DNA of 64,000 nt from UBA6120 sp035361955 (GCA_035361955.1 DAOSDC010000006.1:31870-95869), one strand, 5' to 3'. Numbered from the stretch's first letter, positions 16,469-26,049 are shown. Numbers and translations: made by a program. The notes: generated by a model not told the origin, from the sequence alone.

Positions 16469-17173
16469 TTAGCCGATATGACAACCTTCGTCGTCACAAT
16501 ACTCATTAGAAGCAGCAACCTCTTGCAATGGTTTATTTTTCTCTTCTTCCCATAAATGATTGAGGACTTGCAAGAAATATTGTTCGGATTGGGCGCCAGA
16601 AACGCCGTATTTTTGATTTAAAACGAAAAAGGGTACACCTTGGACGCCAATTTGCTTAGCTTCAGCTTGTTGTTGGAGCACTTCGTTTGAATATTGACTG
16701 CTCGCCAATACGGCTCGTGCTACTTGTTCATCAAGACCGAGGCCTTTAGCAATGAAAATGAGCGTATCATGGTCGGCGATATTCAAGCCGTCAGTAAAAT
16801 AAGCTTTCATCAAACGCGCGGTTATTTCCGCTTCAAGACCAAACTTATTCGCCCATTTGGCAAGGCGGTGGGCGTCATATGTCTTTGTCATTTGCATGAT
16901 GTCATAGCGATATGTAATTCCTTCGGCTTTCGCGGCTTCGGTGAATCTTGAAAACCGTTCTTCAGCTTCTTTGACTGATAAATGATGGCTTTTGGCAAAG
17001 TTTTCAGCGGCACTACCATCCATTACTTTGGGAGCATGAGGATTGAGTTGATAGGCTTTATAAACCACTTGCACTTTGTCTTTGTGTGCAAAATTTTGCA
17101 AGGCTTTCTCAAACCTGACTTTTCCAATGTAGCAAAACGGACAAGCAAAATCGGACCAAACTTCAATTTTCAT
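16469..17173 (-). CDS. DsbA family oxidoreductase (FrnE type)
   Basis: The 234-residue thioredoxin-fold protein has the active site CPFC near residues 10-13 (SDFACPFCYIGKVRFEKAL), the cis-Pro loop GVQGVPFFVLNQKYGVSGAQ and the FrnE-like core. There is no signal peptide, so it acts in the cytoplasm, where FrnE-type proteins act as disulfide isomerases or in stress defence. A second cysteine pair (CDDEGC) lies at the C-terminus, which is unusual and may be redox-active or bind metal. GGAG lies 8 bases before the ATG. Confidence 0.9.
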   Translation of the reverse strand: MKIEVWSDFACPFCYIGKVRFEKALQNFAHKDKVQVVYKAYQLNPHAPKVMDGSAAENFAKSHHLSVKEAEERFSRFTEAAKAEGITYRYDIMQMTKTYDAHRLAKWANKFGLEAEITARLMKAYFTDGLNIADHDTLIFIAKGLGLDEQVARAVLASSQYSNEVLQQQAEAKQIGVQGVPFFVLNQKYGVSGAQSEQYFLQVLNHLWEEEKNKPLQEVAASNEYCDDEGCHIG

Positions 17174-17257
17174 AATAATTCTCCTGTGTAACGTACGTAT
17201 TTTGCTACTTTAACGAAACTTGTTCAATCAATATGCTTACTCGTTAAGCAACTGAAT

Positions 17258-17283
17258 AAAAAGGCCGTCATATTATGACGACC
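17258..17283 (-). terminator. terminator of tRNA-Glu(CTC)
   Basis: A 9-bp stem GGCCGTCAT/ATGACGACC (one G-T pair) with a 3-base loop is followed on the minus strand by TTTTT. Confidence 0.8.
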
Positions 17284-17294
17284 AACGAATCAGA

Positions 17295-17371
17295 TGGTGA
17301 CCCGTATGGGGTTCGAACCCATGAATGTATCCTTGAGAGGGATATGAGTTAAACCGCTTCTCCAACGGGCC
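17295..17371 (-). tRNA. tRNA-Glu (anticodon CTC)
   Basis: Acceptor GGCCCGT/ACGGGTC is identical to the tRNA-Glu at 2402. The anticodon loop CTCTCAA gives CTC, and CCA is encoded. It lies 16 bases downstream of gltX on the same strand. Confidence 0.93.
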
Positions 17372-17387
17372 AGCGCTAATTATTTAA

Positions 17388-19061
17388 CTACTTAATTGGA
17401 AATTTATCAATCACAAATTGCAACCGCGACCGAACTTCTTTTAACGTGAGCACTTTCATGATTTGAAACAAATTCGGTGTCTGCCTATTGCCAGTCAAAG
17501 CGAGCCGTAGTATTTCAGCGACATCACCGATATGACCGACATAGCGATCGGGATTTTGCTTATAAATCTTGTTTGAGGGGGCGAAATGGTAACGTTCGCC
17601 AAACTGCTTGAGTTGCCCGAACCAAGTCGATTCATCGCCATCAAGCGTCATGTCTTTTTTTAGATCGGTTAATAGCGTGACAATGATCGAACTGGATATC
17701 AGCGGATTGAACATCGACGTGCTAATCAGTGGTTCATACCTGTCACGATAAAAGTAAGCGACTAAATCGTAAATGCTTGAGTAATTTAGATAATCCTTGC
17801 GAGGATTTTCCTTTTCCCGCTCGATATTGATGATCGCTTTGAAAAATGAAGGGTCACGCATTATCAGTGTGTACATGTCATGGTGATAGCGATGTCCGTA
17901 CTTGATGGCCCGATCAAGCAAATCATCGCTAGTAAGCTGCGCGATAAATTCCTTGGCGATGAAGTTGACTTTTTGCATATCGAATAGTGCTCCATCAAGC
18001 GACATCTTCTCAAACGAAAACACGAACGCGTCAATCGGTAATGATTTATTAGCGAGACGCCATTCTTCAAAGTTGGAATTGGCAATCGTCATTAAGTACT
18101 CGATTACTGCTTCGATTGGGTAACCTTGTTCAAGAAAAAACGAAACGGCGGCTTCCGAGTCTTTGCGCTTGCTTAGCTTCCGCTTCTTGCCCTCATCAAG
18201 CTTCATAATCACGGGCAAGTGGGCAAATCGTGGCGGTGTCCATCCGAGCCGTTCAAACATCTCAATGTGAATCGGAAGCGAAGCGAGCCATTCTTCACCG
18301 CGGGTGACCACGGTCGTTTTCATAAAGTGATCGTCAACGACGTGGGCGAAATGATAAGTTGGCAGTCCATCGCTTTTGAGGATGACGATGTCTTGGTCGT
18401 TTTGGGACAGCGACAGGTTGCCCCGCACTTCGTCGAATACTTTGATGTATTTTTGATGATGACCATGGCTACGAAACCGCACGACAAAAGGTCGTCCATT
18501 TTCAACGTCTTTAATCGCCTCGATAATCGGGTAGTCGCGATACTTCGCAAACGGTCCATAATATCCGGTCACCAATTTTTTGGATTCTTGCAGTTTGCGA
18601 AGCTCATCGAGTTCTTCGGTTGAGGCGAAACAAGGATAGGCATCGCCGCGGCGCACCATTTCTTTGATGACTGTTTTATAAATGGGGGCCCGTTCACTTT
18701 GCCGGTAAGGGCCGTAATCGCCAGGATATTTCGCGCCAAATCCTTCGGTTGGGCTGACACCGAACTCGGCCATTTGCTCAACTAGCGCCATGTCGCTTCC
18801 AGCGATTTCGCGCTTGCTGTCGGTATCTTCCAGCCGCAAGAAAAAGACGCCACGACTTTGCCGAGCAATTTTATCGGCAATCATCGAGGTAAACAAACTG
18901 CCCGTATGTAAAAAACCAGTCGGCGATGGGGCAAATCGCGTGACTTCGGCTCCTTGGGGCAAATCACGTTTGGGAAAACGCTCTTCCAAATTTTCAATCG
19001 TGTCTTCGATGTCAGGAAACATCGCATCCGCCAAGCGGACTAAGTTCATATCGTATTTCAT
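17388..19061 (-). CDS. gltX: glutamyl-tRNA synthetase
   Basis: The class I synthetase charges tRNA-Glu. The HIGH-type motif is PSPTGFLHTGSL near residues 45-55 and the KMSKS-type motif is KRKLSKRKDSEA. At about 557 residues it is longer than the usual 480 because of an N-terminal extension of about 40 residues (LADAMFPDIEDT to KRDLPQGAEV), known in a branch of Bacillota GltX. The frame is open from a GTG at 19097, but no start has a good ribosome site; the ATG at 19061 fits the family. The start is therefore uncertain. A tRNA-Glu lies directly downstream. Confidence 0.9.
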   Translation of the reverse strand: MKYDMNLVRLADAMFPDIEDTIENLEERFPKRDLPQGAEVTRFAPSPTGFLHTGSLFTSMIADKIARQSRGVFFLRLEDTDSKREIAGSDMALVEQMAEFGVSPTEGFGAKYPGDYGPYRQSERAPIYKTVIKEMVRRGDAYPCFASTEELDELRKLQESKKLVTGYYGPFAKYRDYPIIEAIKDVENGRPFVVRFRSHGHHQKYIKVFDEVRGNLSLSQNDQDIVILKSDGLPTYHFAHVVDDHFMKTTVVTRGEEWLASLPIHIEMFERLGWTPPRFAHLPVIMKLDEGKKRKLSKRKDSEAAVSFFLEQGYPIEAVIEYLMTIANSNFEEWRLANKSLPIDAFVFSFEKMSLDGALFDMQKVNFIAKEFIAQLTSDDLLDRAIKYGHRYHHDMYTLIMRDPSFFKAIINIEREKENPRKDYLNYSSIYDLVAYFYRDRYEPLISTSMFNPLISSSIIVTLLTDLKKDMTLDGDESTWFGQLKQFGERYHFAPSNKIYKQNPDRYVGHIGDVAEILRLALTGNRQTPNLFQIMKVLTLKEVRSRLQFVIDKFPIK

Positions 19062-19153
19062 ACCATAATATCTTACCATAAATAATGCGCCGTTCACTAA
19101 GGTGAATTAGCACTTGAAATCATTATGTGTTTTGTATAAAATAATGAGGCACT

Positions 19154-19227
19154 GCAGGTGTAGTTCAGTGGTAGAACACTACCTTGCCAAGGTAGTTATG
19201 CGGGTTCGATTCCCGTCACCTGCTCCA
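19154..19227 (+). tRNA. tRNA-Gly (anticodon GCC)
   Basis: Acceptor GCAGGTG/CACCTGC, anticodon loop TTGCCAA, T-loop GGTTCGATTCC and encoded CCA are present. It is divergent from gltX. A terminator follows. Confidence 0.95.
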
Positions 19228-19237
19228 TTTGTCAAAT

Positions 19238-19264
19238 AACGGTCGCTCGAAACGACCGTTTTTA
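19238..19264 (+). terminator. terminator of tRNA-Gly, probably bidirectional
   Basis: An 8-bp stem AACGGTCG/CGACCGTT with a 7-base loop is followed by TTTTT. It also stands at the 3' end of the convergent membrane-protein gene. Confidence 0.85.
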
Positions 19265-19275
19265 ATTTATGGTTC

Positions 19276-20307
19276 CTATTGTTCGTCACCATCACGAGGA
19301 TGGTCATTGATGTCAGACAGGTGTTTGCCTAATTCGCGACGAATATCATCACGCTGTTGTTCGCTTAATCCTTCGATACTATCGAGTTCCGATAGAAACG
19401 CCCGGATCTGGTCTTTGGTATTGGCAAGGTAGTCGGACTCGAGTGATTGATACATGATGGCTAACACAAGGAAATAGTGGGGGATAAGCAAAAACATGCC
19501 GATTAATGCCCCAATCAGCGATAATAGCGTGACTAATAGCGGTGTTAGCGAAAAGATCAAACCTAAGAGAAGACCGACACCAAATCCTAACGTCAAGCCC
19601 AACAATGTTGGCCACTGGTTTTTAATTGTTAACTGAAATAAGCGCTTGCGGTTTTTGGCGATGACTTGCTTATGAATTCGATCGAGTTCGGGGAAGGCGG
19701 TCGGGAGTTCGACGATTAAGTAAAGAGCCGGAATCTTATTAGAAAAAGACAACATCAAATAAATAAAACTAATGAGCGAAGAGATGGCCATCAGTGATGT
19801 CAAAAACGGCGCTAAAACAGCGCCTTGGCGCGCTAGAAAATCACTAATATCATTGGCGTCGAAACTAGTCGCGCCCAATAATGCCATCTCGTCGAAAGCC
19901 GCACTCAGTTCAGCATTAAAATAGGGCGCTAACCACATGGCTAGCGAAGTCACGACAATCAAAGCGATAAAGGCCAACAACGTCATTTTCAGTAAGGTCA
20001 CATAAGGGTGCACGAGACGACGGATAAACGGATTCATGCCCGGAAGCAAAAATCGATAATACTCGTTTAACGCCAACGGATGGTCACTGACGATTTGCGT
20101 GATCGAGACGATGTAGGCAAATGAAAACGGTACAATCAAAAACGGAAAGGTCACGATCAAAGAAAATGGGAAAACAATCGCCAAAACGATTGTTACGAGC
20201 ATAACCATGACCAGGGGTACCGCTAGAGCCAATAACGTCTTGAAGTGTGTCCGATATACGTCGAAGGCATCTTTTAGCGGCGGAAGATTAACTTTCCCCG
20301 GATTCAC
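19276..20307 (-). CDS. polytopic membrane protein of unknown function
   Basis: The 343-residue protein has about six membrane segments (for example LLALAVPLVMVMLVTIVLAI and a Gly/Leu-rich segment near LGLTLGFGVGLLLGLIF) and an acidic C-terminal tail. The GTG at 20307 follows AAAGG by 8-9 bases and matches the start of the conserved-looking region; the frame is open to 20394, but that would overlap the upstream NERD gene by 107 bases. It overlaps it by 20 bases from the GTG. The family is not recognised. Confidence 0.75.
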   Translation of the reverse strand: MNPGKVNLPPLKDAFDVYRTHFKTLLALAVPLVMVMLVTIVLAIVFPFSLIVTFPFLIVPFSFAYIVSITQIVSDHPLALNEYYRFLLPGMNPFIRRLVHPYVTLLKMTLLAFIALIVVTSLAMWLAPYFNAELSAAFDEMALLGATSFDANDISDFLARQGAVLAPFLTSLMAISSLISFIYLMLSFSNKIPALYLIVELPTAFPELDRIHKQVIAKNRKRLFQLTIKNQWPTLLGLTLGFGVGLLLGLIFSLTPLLVTLLSLIGALIGMFLLIPHYFLVLAIMYQSLESDYLANTKDQIRAFLSELDSIEGLSEQQRDDIRRELGKHLSDINDHPRDGDEQ

Positions 20308-20926
20308 GGTAGCGTCCTTTGACGAGTTGGTAAATATCTTTAACGGCAACATCGAGCTGGGCTTCATTAATTGGGGGAATGTCGCGCGATTCAATCGCCT
20401 TGATCAGTTTTTCCATTTTGCTTAACTTAACGATGTAAGTACTTTCATCATTCGTGACAATGTCATCAAGTAGACACCCTTCATTGACGACGATTAAATT
20501 AATAAAAAGATGCGGGTCAAGTCCAGTCACGAGCGCTAGTTTGTCGATGCGAACTTTGTTAATTAAAAATGGATTGGAAATATATTTGCCACGACGTGAC
20601 AAATTGGGATAAAACATCCAATTGGTATCTCTGTGTTTACCGGTCAGCGCGCCATCGTAATAGCGATCTTTGATGACGTAGATGAACTTTTCACCAAACA
20701 GCAAATGATCGATGTGGGCTTCGTTGGCATCGTCGAGGGGGACACGGACTTGATTAATTAAATAAAAATCGTTATACAGGGCCACGTGATAAATACGTTT
20801 GCCAAAGTAAGATATCAAATGGCGTTTCATGAAGCGCCTTCTGCATAGGGGAAATAGTAGCCAAACAATGCTGGCCATAACGAAAACCGACAGGATAATC
20901 GCAATGATTATCTCTAGCGGTTCCAT
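20288..20926 (-). CDS. membrane-anchored NERD-domain protein
   Basis: The 212-residue protein has one N-terminal membrane helix (IIIAIILSVFVMASIVWLLF), then a NERD (nuclease-related) domain. The core HIDHLLFGEKFIYVIKDRYYDGALTG matches the IDHxxxxxxGIFVIExKNxxG pattern, although the catalytic-type Glu-x-Lys is replaced by Lys-Asp-Arg, so nuclease activity is doubtful. It lies 3 bases after deoD and overlaps the downstream membrane-protein gene. The function is unknown. Confidence 0.75.
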   Translation of the reverse strand: MEPLEIIIAIILSVFVMASIVWLLFPLCRRRFMKRHLISYFGKRIYHVALYNDFYLINQVRVPLDDANEAHIDHLLFGEKFIYVIKDRYYDGALTGKHRDTNWMFYPNLSRRGKYISNPFLINKVRIDKLALVTGLDPHLFINLIVVNEGCLLDDIVTNDESTYIVKLSKMEKLIKAIESRDIPPINEAQLDVAVKDIYQLVKGRYRESGES

Positions 20927-20929
20927 GGA

Positions 20930-21634
20930 TTAAGCTATTTCAAGGGCGACTTCCAGCATTTGTCGCAGTCCTTGTTCGCGCTGTTGGGCGCTGGCTTTCT
21001 CAGGTTTTAGGAAATGATCGGTGACTGTCAGCAGGCAAAGCGCCTTTTTTCCAAGTCGCGCAGCCGTAGCATATAGTGCGTATGATTCCATTTCCACGCC
21101 CATGCAACCTAACGCCGCCCATTTTTTCCAGCTATTGGGGTCGACGTCATAGAAAACGTCGCTGCTTAAGATGTTGCCGACATGAACGGGTAAATTGCGT
21201 TTTTGAATGGCATCGTAAGCGGCCTTTGTCAGTTCAAAATCACTAATGGCCGAAAAAGTTCCGCCTTTTAAATCGAATTGTCCTGCCCAATTGGAATCGG
21301 TGCACGCCCCATTACAAATCAAAATGTCGAACAGATTGATGTCATGGCGATACGAGCCGCATGTACCGATGCGGATGATGCGCTCGACGCCAAAATGCGT
21401 GAATAGTTCGTGCGAATAAATACCGATGCTCGGTTGCCCCATGCCTGAAGCCATCACAGACACGCGTTTGCCTTTATACGTTCCGGTAAATCCTAAGACG
21501 TTGCGAACGGCATTAATTTGTTTGACATCGCTTAAGAAATTGTCGGCGATGTATTTGGCTCGTAGCGGATCGCCAGGCATCAGAACTGTCGGTGCGAAAT
21601 CACCAACTTCGGCTTTAATATGTGGTGTACCCAT
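20930..21634 (-). CDS. deoD: purine-nucleoside phosphorylase (DeoD type)
   Basis: The enzyme cleaves purine nucleosides with phosphate in salvage. The 234-residue product from the ATG at 21634 is of standard DeoD length, begins with TPHIKAEVGDFAPTVLMPGDP, and contains the phosphate/ribose site residues GTCGSYR and VEMESYALY. AAAGGA lies 9 bases before this ATG; the in-frame start at 21697 runs into the preceding RDD gene and is rejected. Confidence 0.95.
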   Translation of the reverse strand: MGTPHIKAEVGDFAPTVLMPGDPLRAKYIADNFLSDVKQINAVRNVLGFTGTYKGKRVSVMASGMGQPSIGIYSHELFTHFGVERIIRIGTCGSYRHDINLFDILICNGACTDSNWAGQFDLKGGTFSAISDFELTKAAYDAIQKRNLPVHVGNILSSDVFYDVDPNSWKKWAALGCMGVEMESYALYATAARLGKKALCLLTVTDHFLKPEKASAQQREQGLRQMLEVALEIA

Positions 21635-21656
21635 TAATGGAATTCCTTTCAAATGA

Positions 21657-22106
21657 TTATATGTCGATGACTTTAGTATGCGACAAGGCGTCAGCAAACG
21701 AGCGTCGCCGCGATTGCTTAATCAGAACAGCCTCGACCAATAACGTTAATCCCAGGCTCATGAAGCCGCCGAGCATCCGGCCAATAACTTCACGGAGAAA
21801 CAAAGTCGGAAAATCAACTGGCGTCCCATCGTCTTTGACAATCGCGATGCGTGTCAGAAACCGGCCAATTGTTTGCCGTTTCCAAAGTAGCGGCAACACC
21901 AAATAATAACTGATGGCAACAATCGTGATGATCGGCATTACGATGATGGTCGTATAAAACAAGTTATAAATATTGGATGTGCTTCGCACGGCCAATGTCT
22001 CAAACAGAGCAATAATCGCTGGATATCCCAGCAAAAAACCGAACGACCCAGTAATCACTAGGTCGATGAGGAAAGATATGAAACGATGGATCGGACGAGC
22101 GTTCAC
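21657..22106 (-). CDS. RDD family membrane protein
   Basis: The 149-residue protein has the RDD signature: ARPIHRFISFLIDLVI near the start, three or four membrane segments, and KRQTIGRFLTRIAIVKDDGTP in the middle. RDD proteins are small membrane proteins, some linked to ion or osmotic stress; a specific role is unknown. The start is GTG, 8 bases after GAGG. It sits between malQ and deoD in the same direction. Confidence 0.85.
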   Translation of the reverse strand: MNARPIHRFISFLIDLVITGSFGFLLGYPAIIALFETLAVRSTSNIYNLFYTTIIVMPIITIVAISYYLVLPLLWKRQTIGRFLTRIAIVKDDGTPVDFPTLFLREVIGRMLGGFMSLGLTLLVEAVLIKQSRRRSFADALSHTKVIDI

Positions 22107-22159
22107 TTTCGTTACCTCGTCATTATTCTAGCATAAAGCTAACTTTCATATTAAGGCGA

Positions 22160-23614
22160 TTAACGCCGCGCCTTTGTAATCAGTTTCTTTAAGAAACGCC
22201 GTTTGGACTTGAATACTTTGGCATCGTGCATTTTCCACTCCCAGTTGGGTGAACCAATCGTGCCGGGTGTATTCATACGCGCACTATCGGATAAACCGAG
22301 GATATCCTGCATCGGAATAATGGCCACATCGGGGCTCGAATCAAGTGTCAGGGCGATGATGGAGTCAGCGACGTTTTGGTAATAATATCCGTAGTATGCA
22401 AGGACGTTACGGACTTGGAGACGCTGCTCTTTAGTTAAGGAGCGATACCAACCTTTGCTCGTTTGGTTATCGTGAGTGCCCGGATAGACGGCCATGTTCG
22501 TTTCGTGATATTGCGTAAAAATGATCGGTTTATCAAAGTCAAAACTGAATTGGACGATCTTCATGCCGGGGAATCGGTAATGGTCGCGTAGTTGCAAAAC
22601 TTGCGGTCGTAAATCGCCGAGATCCTCGGCAAGTATTTTAAGCGTTGGAAAATTGGCGAACAACTTATCGAAAAAGGCATAACCAGGCGCTTCGATCCAA
22701 GCTCCTTCGACCGCGGTCGGGCAACTTGAGGGTATTTTCCAGTAGGTATCAAACGCCCGGAAATGATCGATGCGGATATAATCGAATAGTTTGGCGTTAT
22801 AACTAAGTCGGTCAAGCCAAAACTTAAACCCATCTTTTTGCATTTTATCCCAATCGTATAAAGGGTTGCCCCAACGTTGTCCGGTTACCGAAAAATAATC
22901 GGGTGGTACTCCGGCGATGTGCGTGGGATGGGCATCATTGTCCAATAGGAACTGGTTTTGGTTATCCCATACGTCCAAACTATCAATCCCAACATAGATG
23001 GGGATGTCGCCGACTAACTCGACGCCTAATTTGTTCGCATACTTCTTTAATGCGGTCCATTGACGATATAGCACATATTGAAGGAACATCTCATATTTAA
23101 TATCCGCTTCGTATTCACATAAAATGTCAGCTTTGGTTTTTATCCAATCACGGTGGGGCTTAGGCCAGTAGTGCCACTGCTTCAAATCGTTATGTTTCTT
23201 TAGCGTGATGAAAACGGCATAAGGATACAGCCATTCGTTTTGTTTGACAAACGAGCGATAACTGCGACCCTCAACAAATTTTTCAAACGCCCGATGGAGA
23301 AGTTTTCCCTTATAATCACGCACCGAATCATAATCAACGCGTGTCGCGCCCGCATGGAAGCGGGGCGCTTTGGTTAACAAACCGTCTTTGACAAGCATAT
23401 CTAAGCTGATATATAGTTCATCCATCGCTTTTGATGAATAAGGTTGATAAGGCGAATTGCCATATCCAAGCGGATTAAGTGGCAATACTTGCCACAATTT
23501 GAAACCCATCCGTTTCATCGACTTGACAAACGAATAGGCTTCGGGACCGAAATCACCAATGCCGTGACGGCTAGGCAGTGACGAAACGGCGAGTAAAATA
23601 CCGGCTTTGCGCAT
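22160..23614 (-). CDS. malQ: 4-alpha-glucanotransferase
   Basis: The GH77 amylomaltase transfers glucan segments between maltodextrins in the cytoplasm. The 484-residue length is typical. Key motifs: SSLPSRHGIGDFGPEAYSF at the N-terminus, IRIDHFRAF holding the nucleophile Asp, LAEDLGDL holding the acid/base Glu, and YPGTHDNQTSKGW with the third Asp. It ends the maltodextrin operon, 10 bases after the amylase gene. Confidence 0.95.
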   Translation of the reverse strand: MRKAGILLAVSSLPSRHGIGDFGPEAYSFVKSMKRMGFKLWQVLPLNPLGYGNSPYQPYSSKAMDELYISLDMLVKDGLLTKAPRFHAGATRVDYDSVRDYKGKLLHRAFEKFVEGRSYRSFVKQNEWLYPYAVFITLKKHNDLKQWHYWPKPHRDWIKTKADILCEYEADIKYEMFLQYVLYRQWTALKKYANKLGVELVGDIPIYVGIDSLDVWDNQNQFLLDNDAHPTHIAGVPPDYFSVTGQRWGNPLYDWDKMQKDGFKFWLDRLSYNAKLFDYIRIDHFRAFDTYWKIPSSCPTAVEGAWIEAPGYAFFDKLFANFPTLKILAEDLGDLRPQVLQLRDHYRFPGMKIVQFSFDFDKPIIFTQYHETNMAVYPGTHDNQTSKGWYRSLTKEQRLQVRNVLAYYGYYYQNVADSIIALTLDSSPDVAIIPMQDILGLSDSARMNTPGTIGSPNWEWKMHDAKVFKSKRRFLKKLITKARR

Positions 23615-23624
23615 ATGCTTCTCC

Positions 23625-25184
23625 TTATATCGACAACACGGCTGTGGTAAACGGAGGAATCTTAACGATCGTATTACCGCCTTGTTGAGAAATGGTTACG
23701 CTCACTTTAGAAGTCGGAATATCAGTCAACAACTGATAATTGCCTACTAATGTTTCTTCAATTGTTTCAGCACTGGTGTTGGTCAATATCGTAAGGGTGC
23801 CTTCAACAGATGCATATGCCAAACCGTAAGTTCGTGTGTCGGCTCCGACTTGTGTCACAGTCGCCTTCTCAATGAATTCATTATATTGGTTACGGACGTT
23901 AATGACTTTTCGATAATGGTTAAGTAGTGAATCGGGTATTTCCCTTTGGTCGTGGGCGCCGAGTTGTACTTGCAGGTTCATATCGTAGGTTGCCCCGTTG
24001 GGCAGGTCGGTTTGGCCGGTTTTGTCGGTTTGCGACCAAATCATCGGTAAGCGCTTATTTTCATCGATGCCAGAACCGCGCATGATGATTTCTTCACCGT
24101 AATAAACAAACGGCCGTCCCGGCATTAATAAATAGATGGAGCCCATCAATTTGCGTGATTCATCGGCATATTCGGGAAACATCAAGCCTCCGACGCGGTT
24201 TTGGTCGTGATTTGATAAAAATGGGGCGTCAAGTGCATTGGGATTGAGCGCTTTAATTTGATTCGTGTAATCGACGACAAACGCGGATAACGCCGCACCG
24301 TTAGCTTGCCTAACATTTTGATACATGCGCGTCGTTTGCACGGAAATCGGAAAATTGAAATAACTGTCGATGCCTGTCGTATAATACGAAGATATTTGTG
24401 CGGCCAAACTACCCCAAGGACCTTCACCAACGATGTAGGCATCAGGCTCGATGGCCTTAACAGTATTGTTGAGCCAGGTTAGAAATTCCAAATTTTTCGA
24501 TTCATAGCCGGTGTAATAACTTGTCACGGCGTCAAGACGGAAACCTTTGACGCCTTTATCAAGCCAAAATTCGACGATATTGGCAATTTCATCGCGCATA
24601 TCGGGATCATCGAGATTTAAGTCGGGCATGCCGCTCCAAAAACGCGCCTCATAATAAATCGTACTCGTGAGTCGTTCGTAGCCAGGGGCGAATTTATCCG
24701 ACCAATTATAATAATTGCAATAACTATCGGGCATCGCACACGTCCCGTTACGCATCGCCGAGGCCGCGGAAGTAAACCAGGGATGACGGTTGCTCGAGTG
24801 ATTGACGACGAGGTCGATAATCGTGTCGATACCTTGCTCGCTGGCAGCGGAAACATAGTTTTCAAAATCTGTCATCGTCCCGTACTCGGGGGCAATTGCG
24901 TAATAATCGGTCACGTCGTATTTATGATAAGTCGGGGAAGGATGAATCGGCATGAACCAAACGCCGGATACGCCAAAATCTTTGAGATAATCAAGCTTTG
25001 CTTGAACACCAGCCAAATCGCCCATCCCATCACCGTCGGAATCATAAAACGAACCGACGAATATTTCATAGTATACGCTACCGTTCTCGTTGGATACGGA
25101 TGCAAATTCATACTCAAAAGATTGACAGCCTCCAAGCGGCAACACCGAAAGCGCCACCAACAAAGCAGGAAATAGTTTCTTCAT
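23625..25184 (-). CDS. alpha-amylase family lipoprotein (GH13)
   Basis: The 519-residue enzyme has a lipoprotein signal (hydrophobic stretch ending LPLGGCQS, Cys at about residue 20) and is expected on the outer face of the membrane. GH13 motifs are DLVVNHSS, GFRLDAV (nucleophile Asp), IVGEGPWG (Glu acid/base) and FLSNHDQNR. A DSDGDGMGD stretch near residue 50 is a likely Ca2+ site. It degrades alpha-glucans for uptake by MalEFG. It lies 4 bases after malG. Confidence 0.92.
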   Translation of the reverse strand: MKKLFPALLVALSVLPLGGCQSFEYEFASVSNENGSVYYEIFVGSFYDSDGDGMGDLAGVQAKLDYLKDFGVSGVWFMPIHPSPTYHKYDVTDYYAIAPEYGTMTDFENYVSAASEQGIDTIIDLVVNHSSNRHPWFTSAASAMRNGTCAMPDSYCNYYNWSDKFAPGYERLTSTIYYEARFWSGMPDLNLDDPDMRDEIANIVEFWLDKGVKGFRLDAVTSYYTGYESKNLEFLTWLNNTVKAIEPDAYIVGEGPWGSLAAQISSYYTTGIDSYFNFPISVQTTRMYQNVRQANGAALSAFVVDYTNQIKALNPNALDAPFLSNHDQNRVGGLMFPEYADESRKLMGSIYLLMPGRPFVYYGEEIIMRGSGIDENKRLPMIWSQTDKTGQTDLPNGATYDMNLQVQLGAHDQREIPDSLLNHYRKVINVRNQYNEFIEKATVTQVGADTRTYGLAYASVEGTLTILTNTSAETIEETLVGNYQLLTDIPTSKVSVTISQQGGNTIVKIPPFTTAVLSI

Positions 25185-25188
25185 GAAA

Positions 25189-26049
25189 TCAGCCTTTGAC
25201 GGAACCGCCGGTCACGCCGCTGACATAGTATTTTTGGAGCCAAATAAACAGCAAAGTAATCGGGATGGCGACGATGACGGCGCCAGCGGCAAAGCGCGTG
25301 AAGTATGTGGCGATGTTCTCACGCATTAACATCCAATAAAGGCCCCGGGCAACGGTGTAGCTTTCCAAGCGATCGCCAAGCATTAATCTGGCAAAGATGA
25401 AATCGCCCCACGGTCCGATAAATGAAGTAAGCGTCGTGTAAATGACGATCGGTTTCGATAATGGTAACGTGATATGCCAGAATATTTGAGCTTTCGAGGC
25501 ACCATCGATCATCGCCGCTTCGTCAATCGACTTGGGAATCGTGTCGAAAAAGCCTTTGGAAATGTAATAGCCCATCGCCGCGCCACCGCTATAAACAAGA
25601 ATTAATCCCCAAATTGAACCAGTCAAGCCGATTAATTTGAGAATGTGATAAATCGCGATCATCGTCATGAAGCCGGGGAACATGCCCAAAATCAGAATAA
25701 TCTTCATCATTGGGCGTCGGGCTTTGAAATCAAGACGTGAGAAGGCATAACTAGTCAGTAGCACCAAAATCGTTGAGATGACACACGTAAACGCGGCCAC
25801 GATAAACGTATTCAAAAACCATTGCGGGAAATTGACGCGGTCGGCGCTGTTAAGTGAAAGTAGTTGGATATAGTTATTAAACGTATAATTGCGCGGGAAG
25901 AAATAACGCGACACAGCGCCAGTCTCGAGTCTAAACGACTGCAGGACAAGCCAGAAAATTGGGATGAGCCAAATCACACTCATGATTGTCAAAATCGTAT
26001 AAATGACGATGTTGGAAACAATCTCGTTCCATTTGCGACTTTTGATCAT
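25189..26049 (-). CDS. malG: maltodextrin ABC transporter permease MalG
   Basis: The 286-residue protein has six membrane segments. The EAA loop that docks to the ATPase is visible as SIDEAAMIDGASKAQIFWHITLPLSKP. The N-terminus (IWLIPIFWLVLQSFR) and C-terminus (FIWLQKYYVSGVTGGSVKG) are classical for MalG. Its start overlaps the end of malF (ATGA), so translation is coupled. Confidence 0.95.
   Translation of the reverse strand: MIKSRKWNEIVSNIVIYTILTIMSVIWLIPIFWLVLQSFRLETGAVSRYFFPRNYTFNNYIQLLSLNSADRVNFPQWFLNTFIVAAFTCVISTILVLLTSYAFSRLDFKARRPMMKIILILGMFPGFMTMIAIYHILKLIGLTGSIWGLILVYSGGAAMGYYISKGFFDTIPKSIDEAAMIDGASKAQIFWHITLPLSKPIVIYTTLTSFIGPWGDFIFARLMLGDRLESYTVARGLYWMLMRENIATYFTRFAAGAVIVAIPITLLFIWLQKYYVSGVTGGSVKG

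Noticed and set aside
24783..25175. Plus-strand 130-codon frame opposite the amylase gene
   Set aside because: The amylase frame carries complete GH13 motifs and a lipoprotein signal; the reverse frame shows nothing recognisable.
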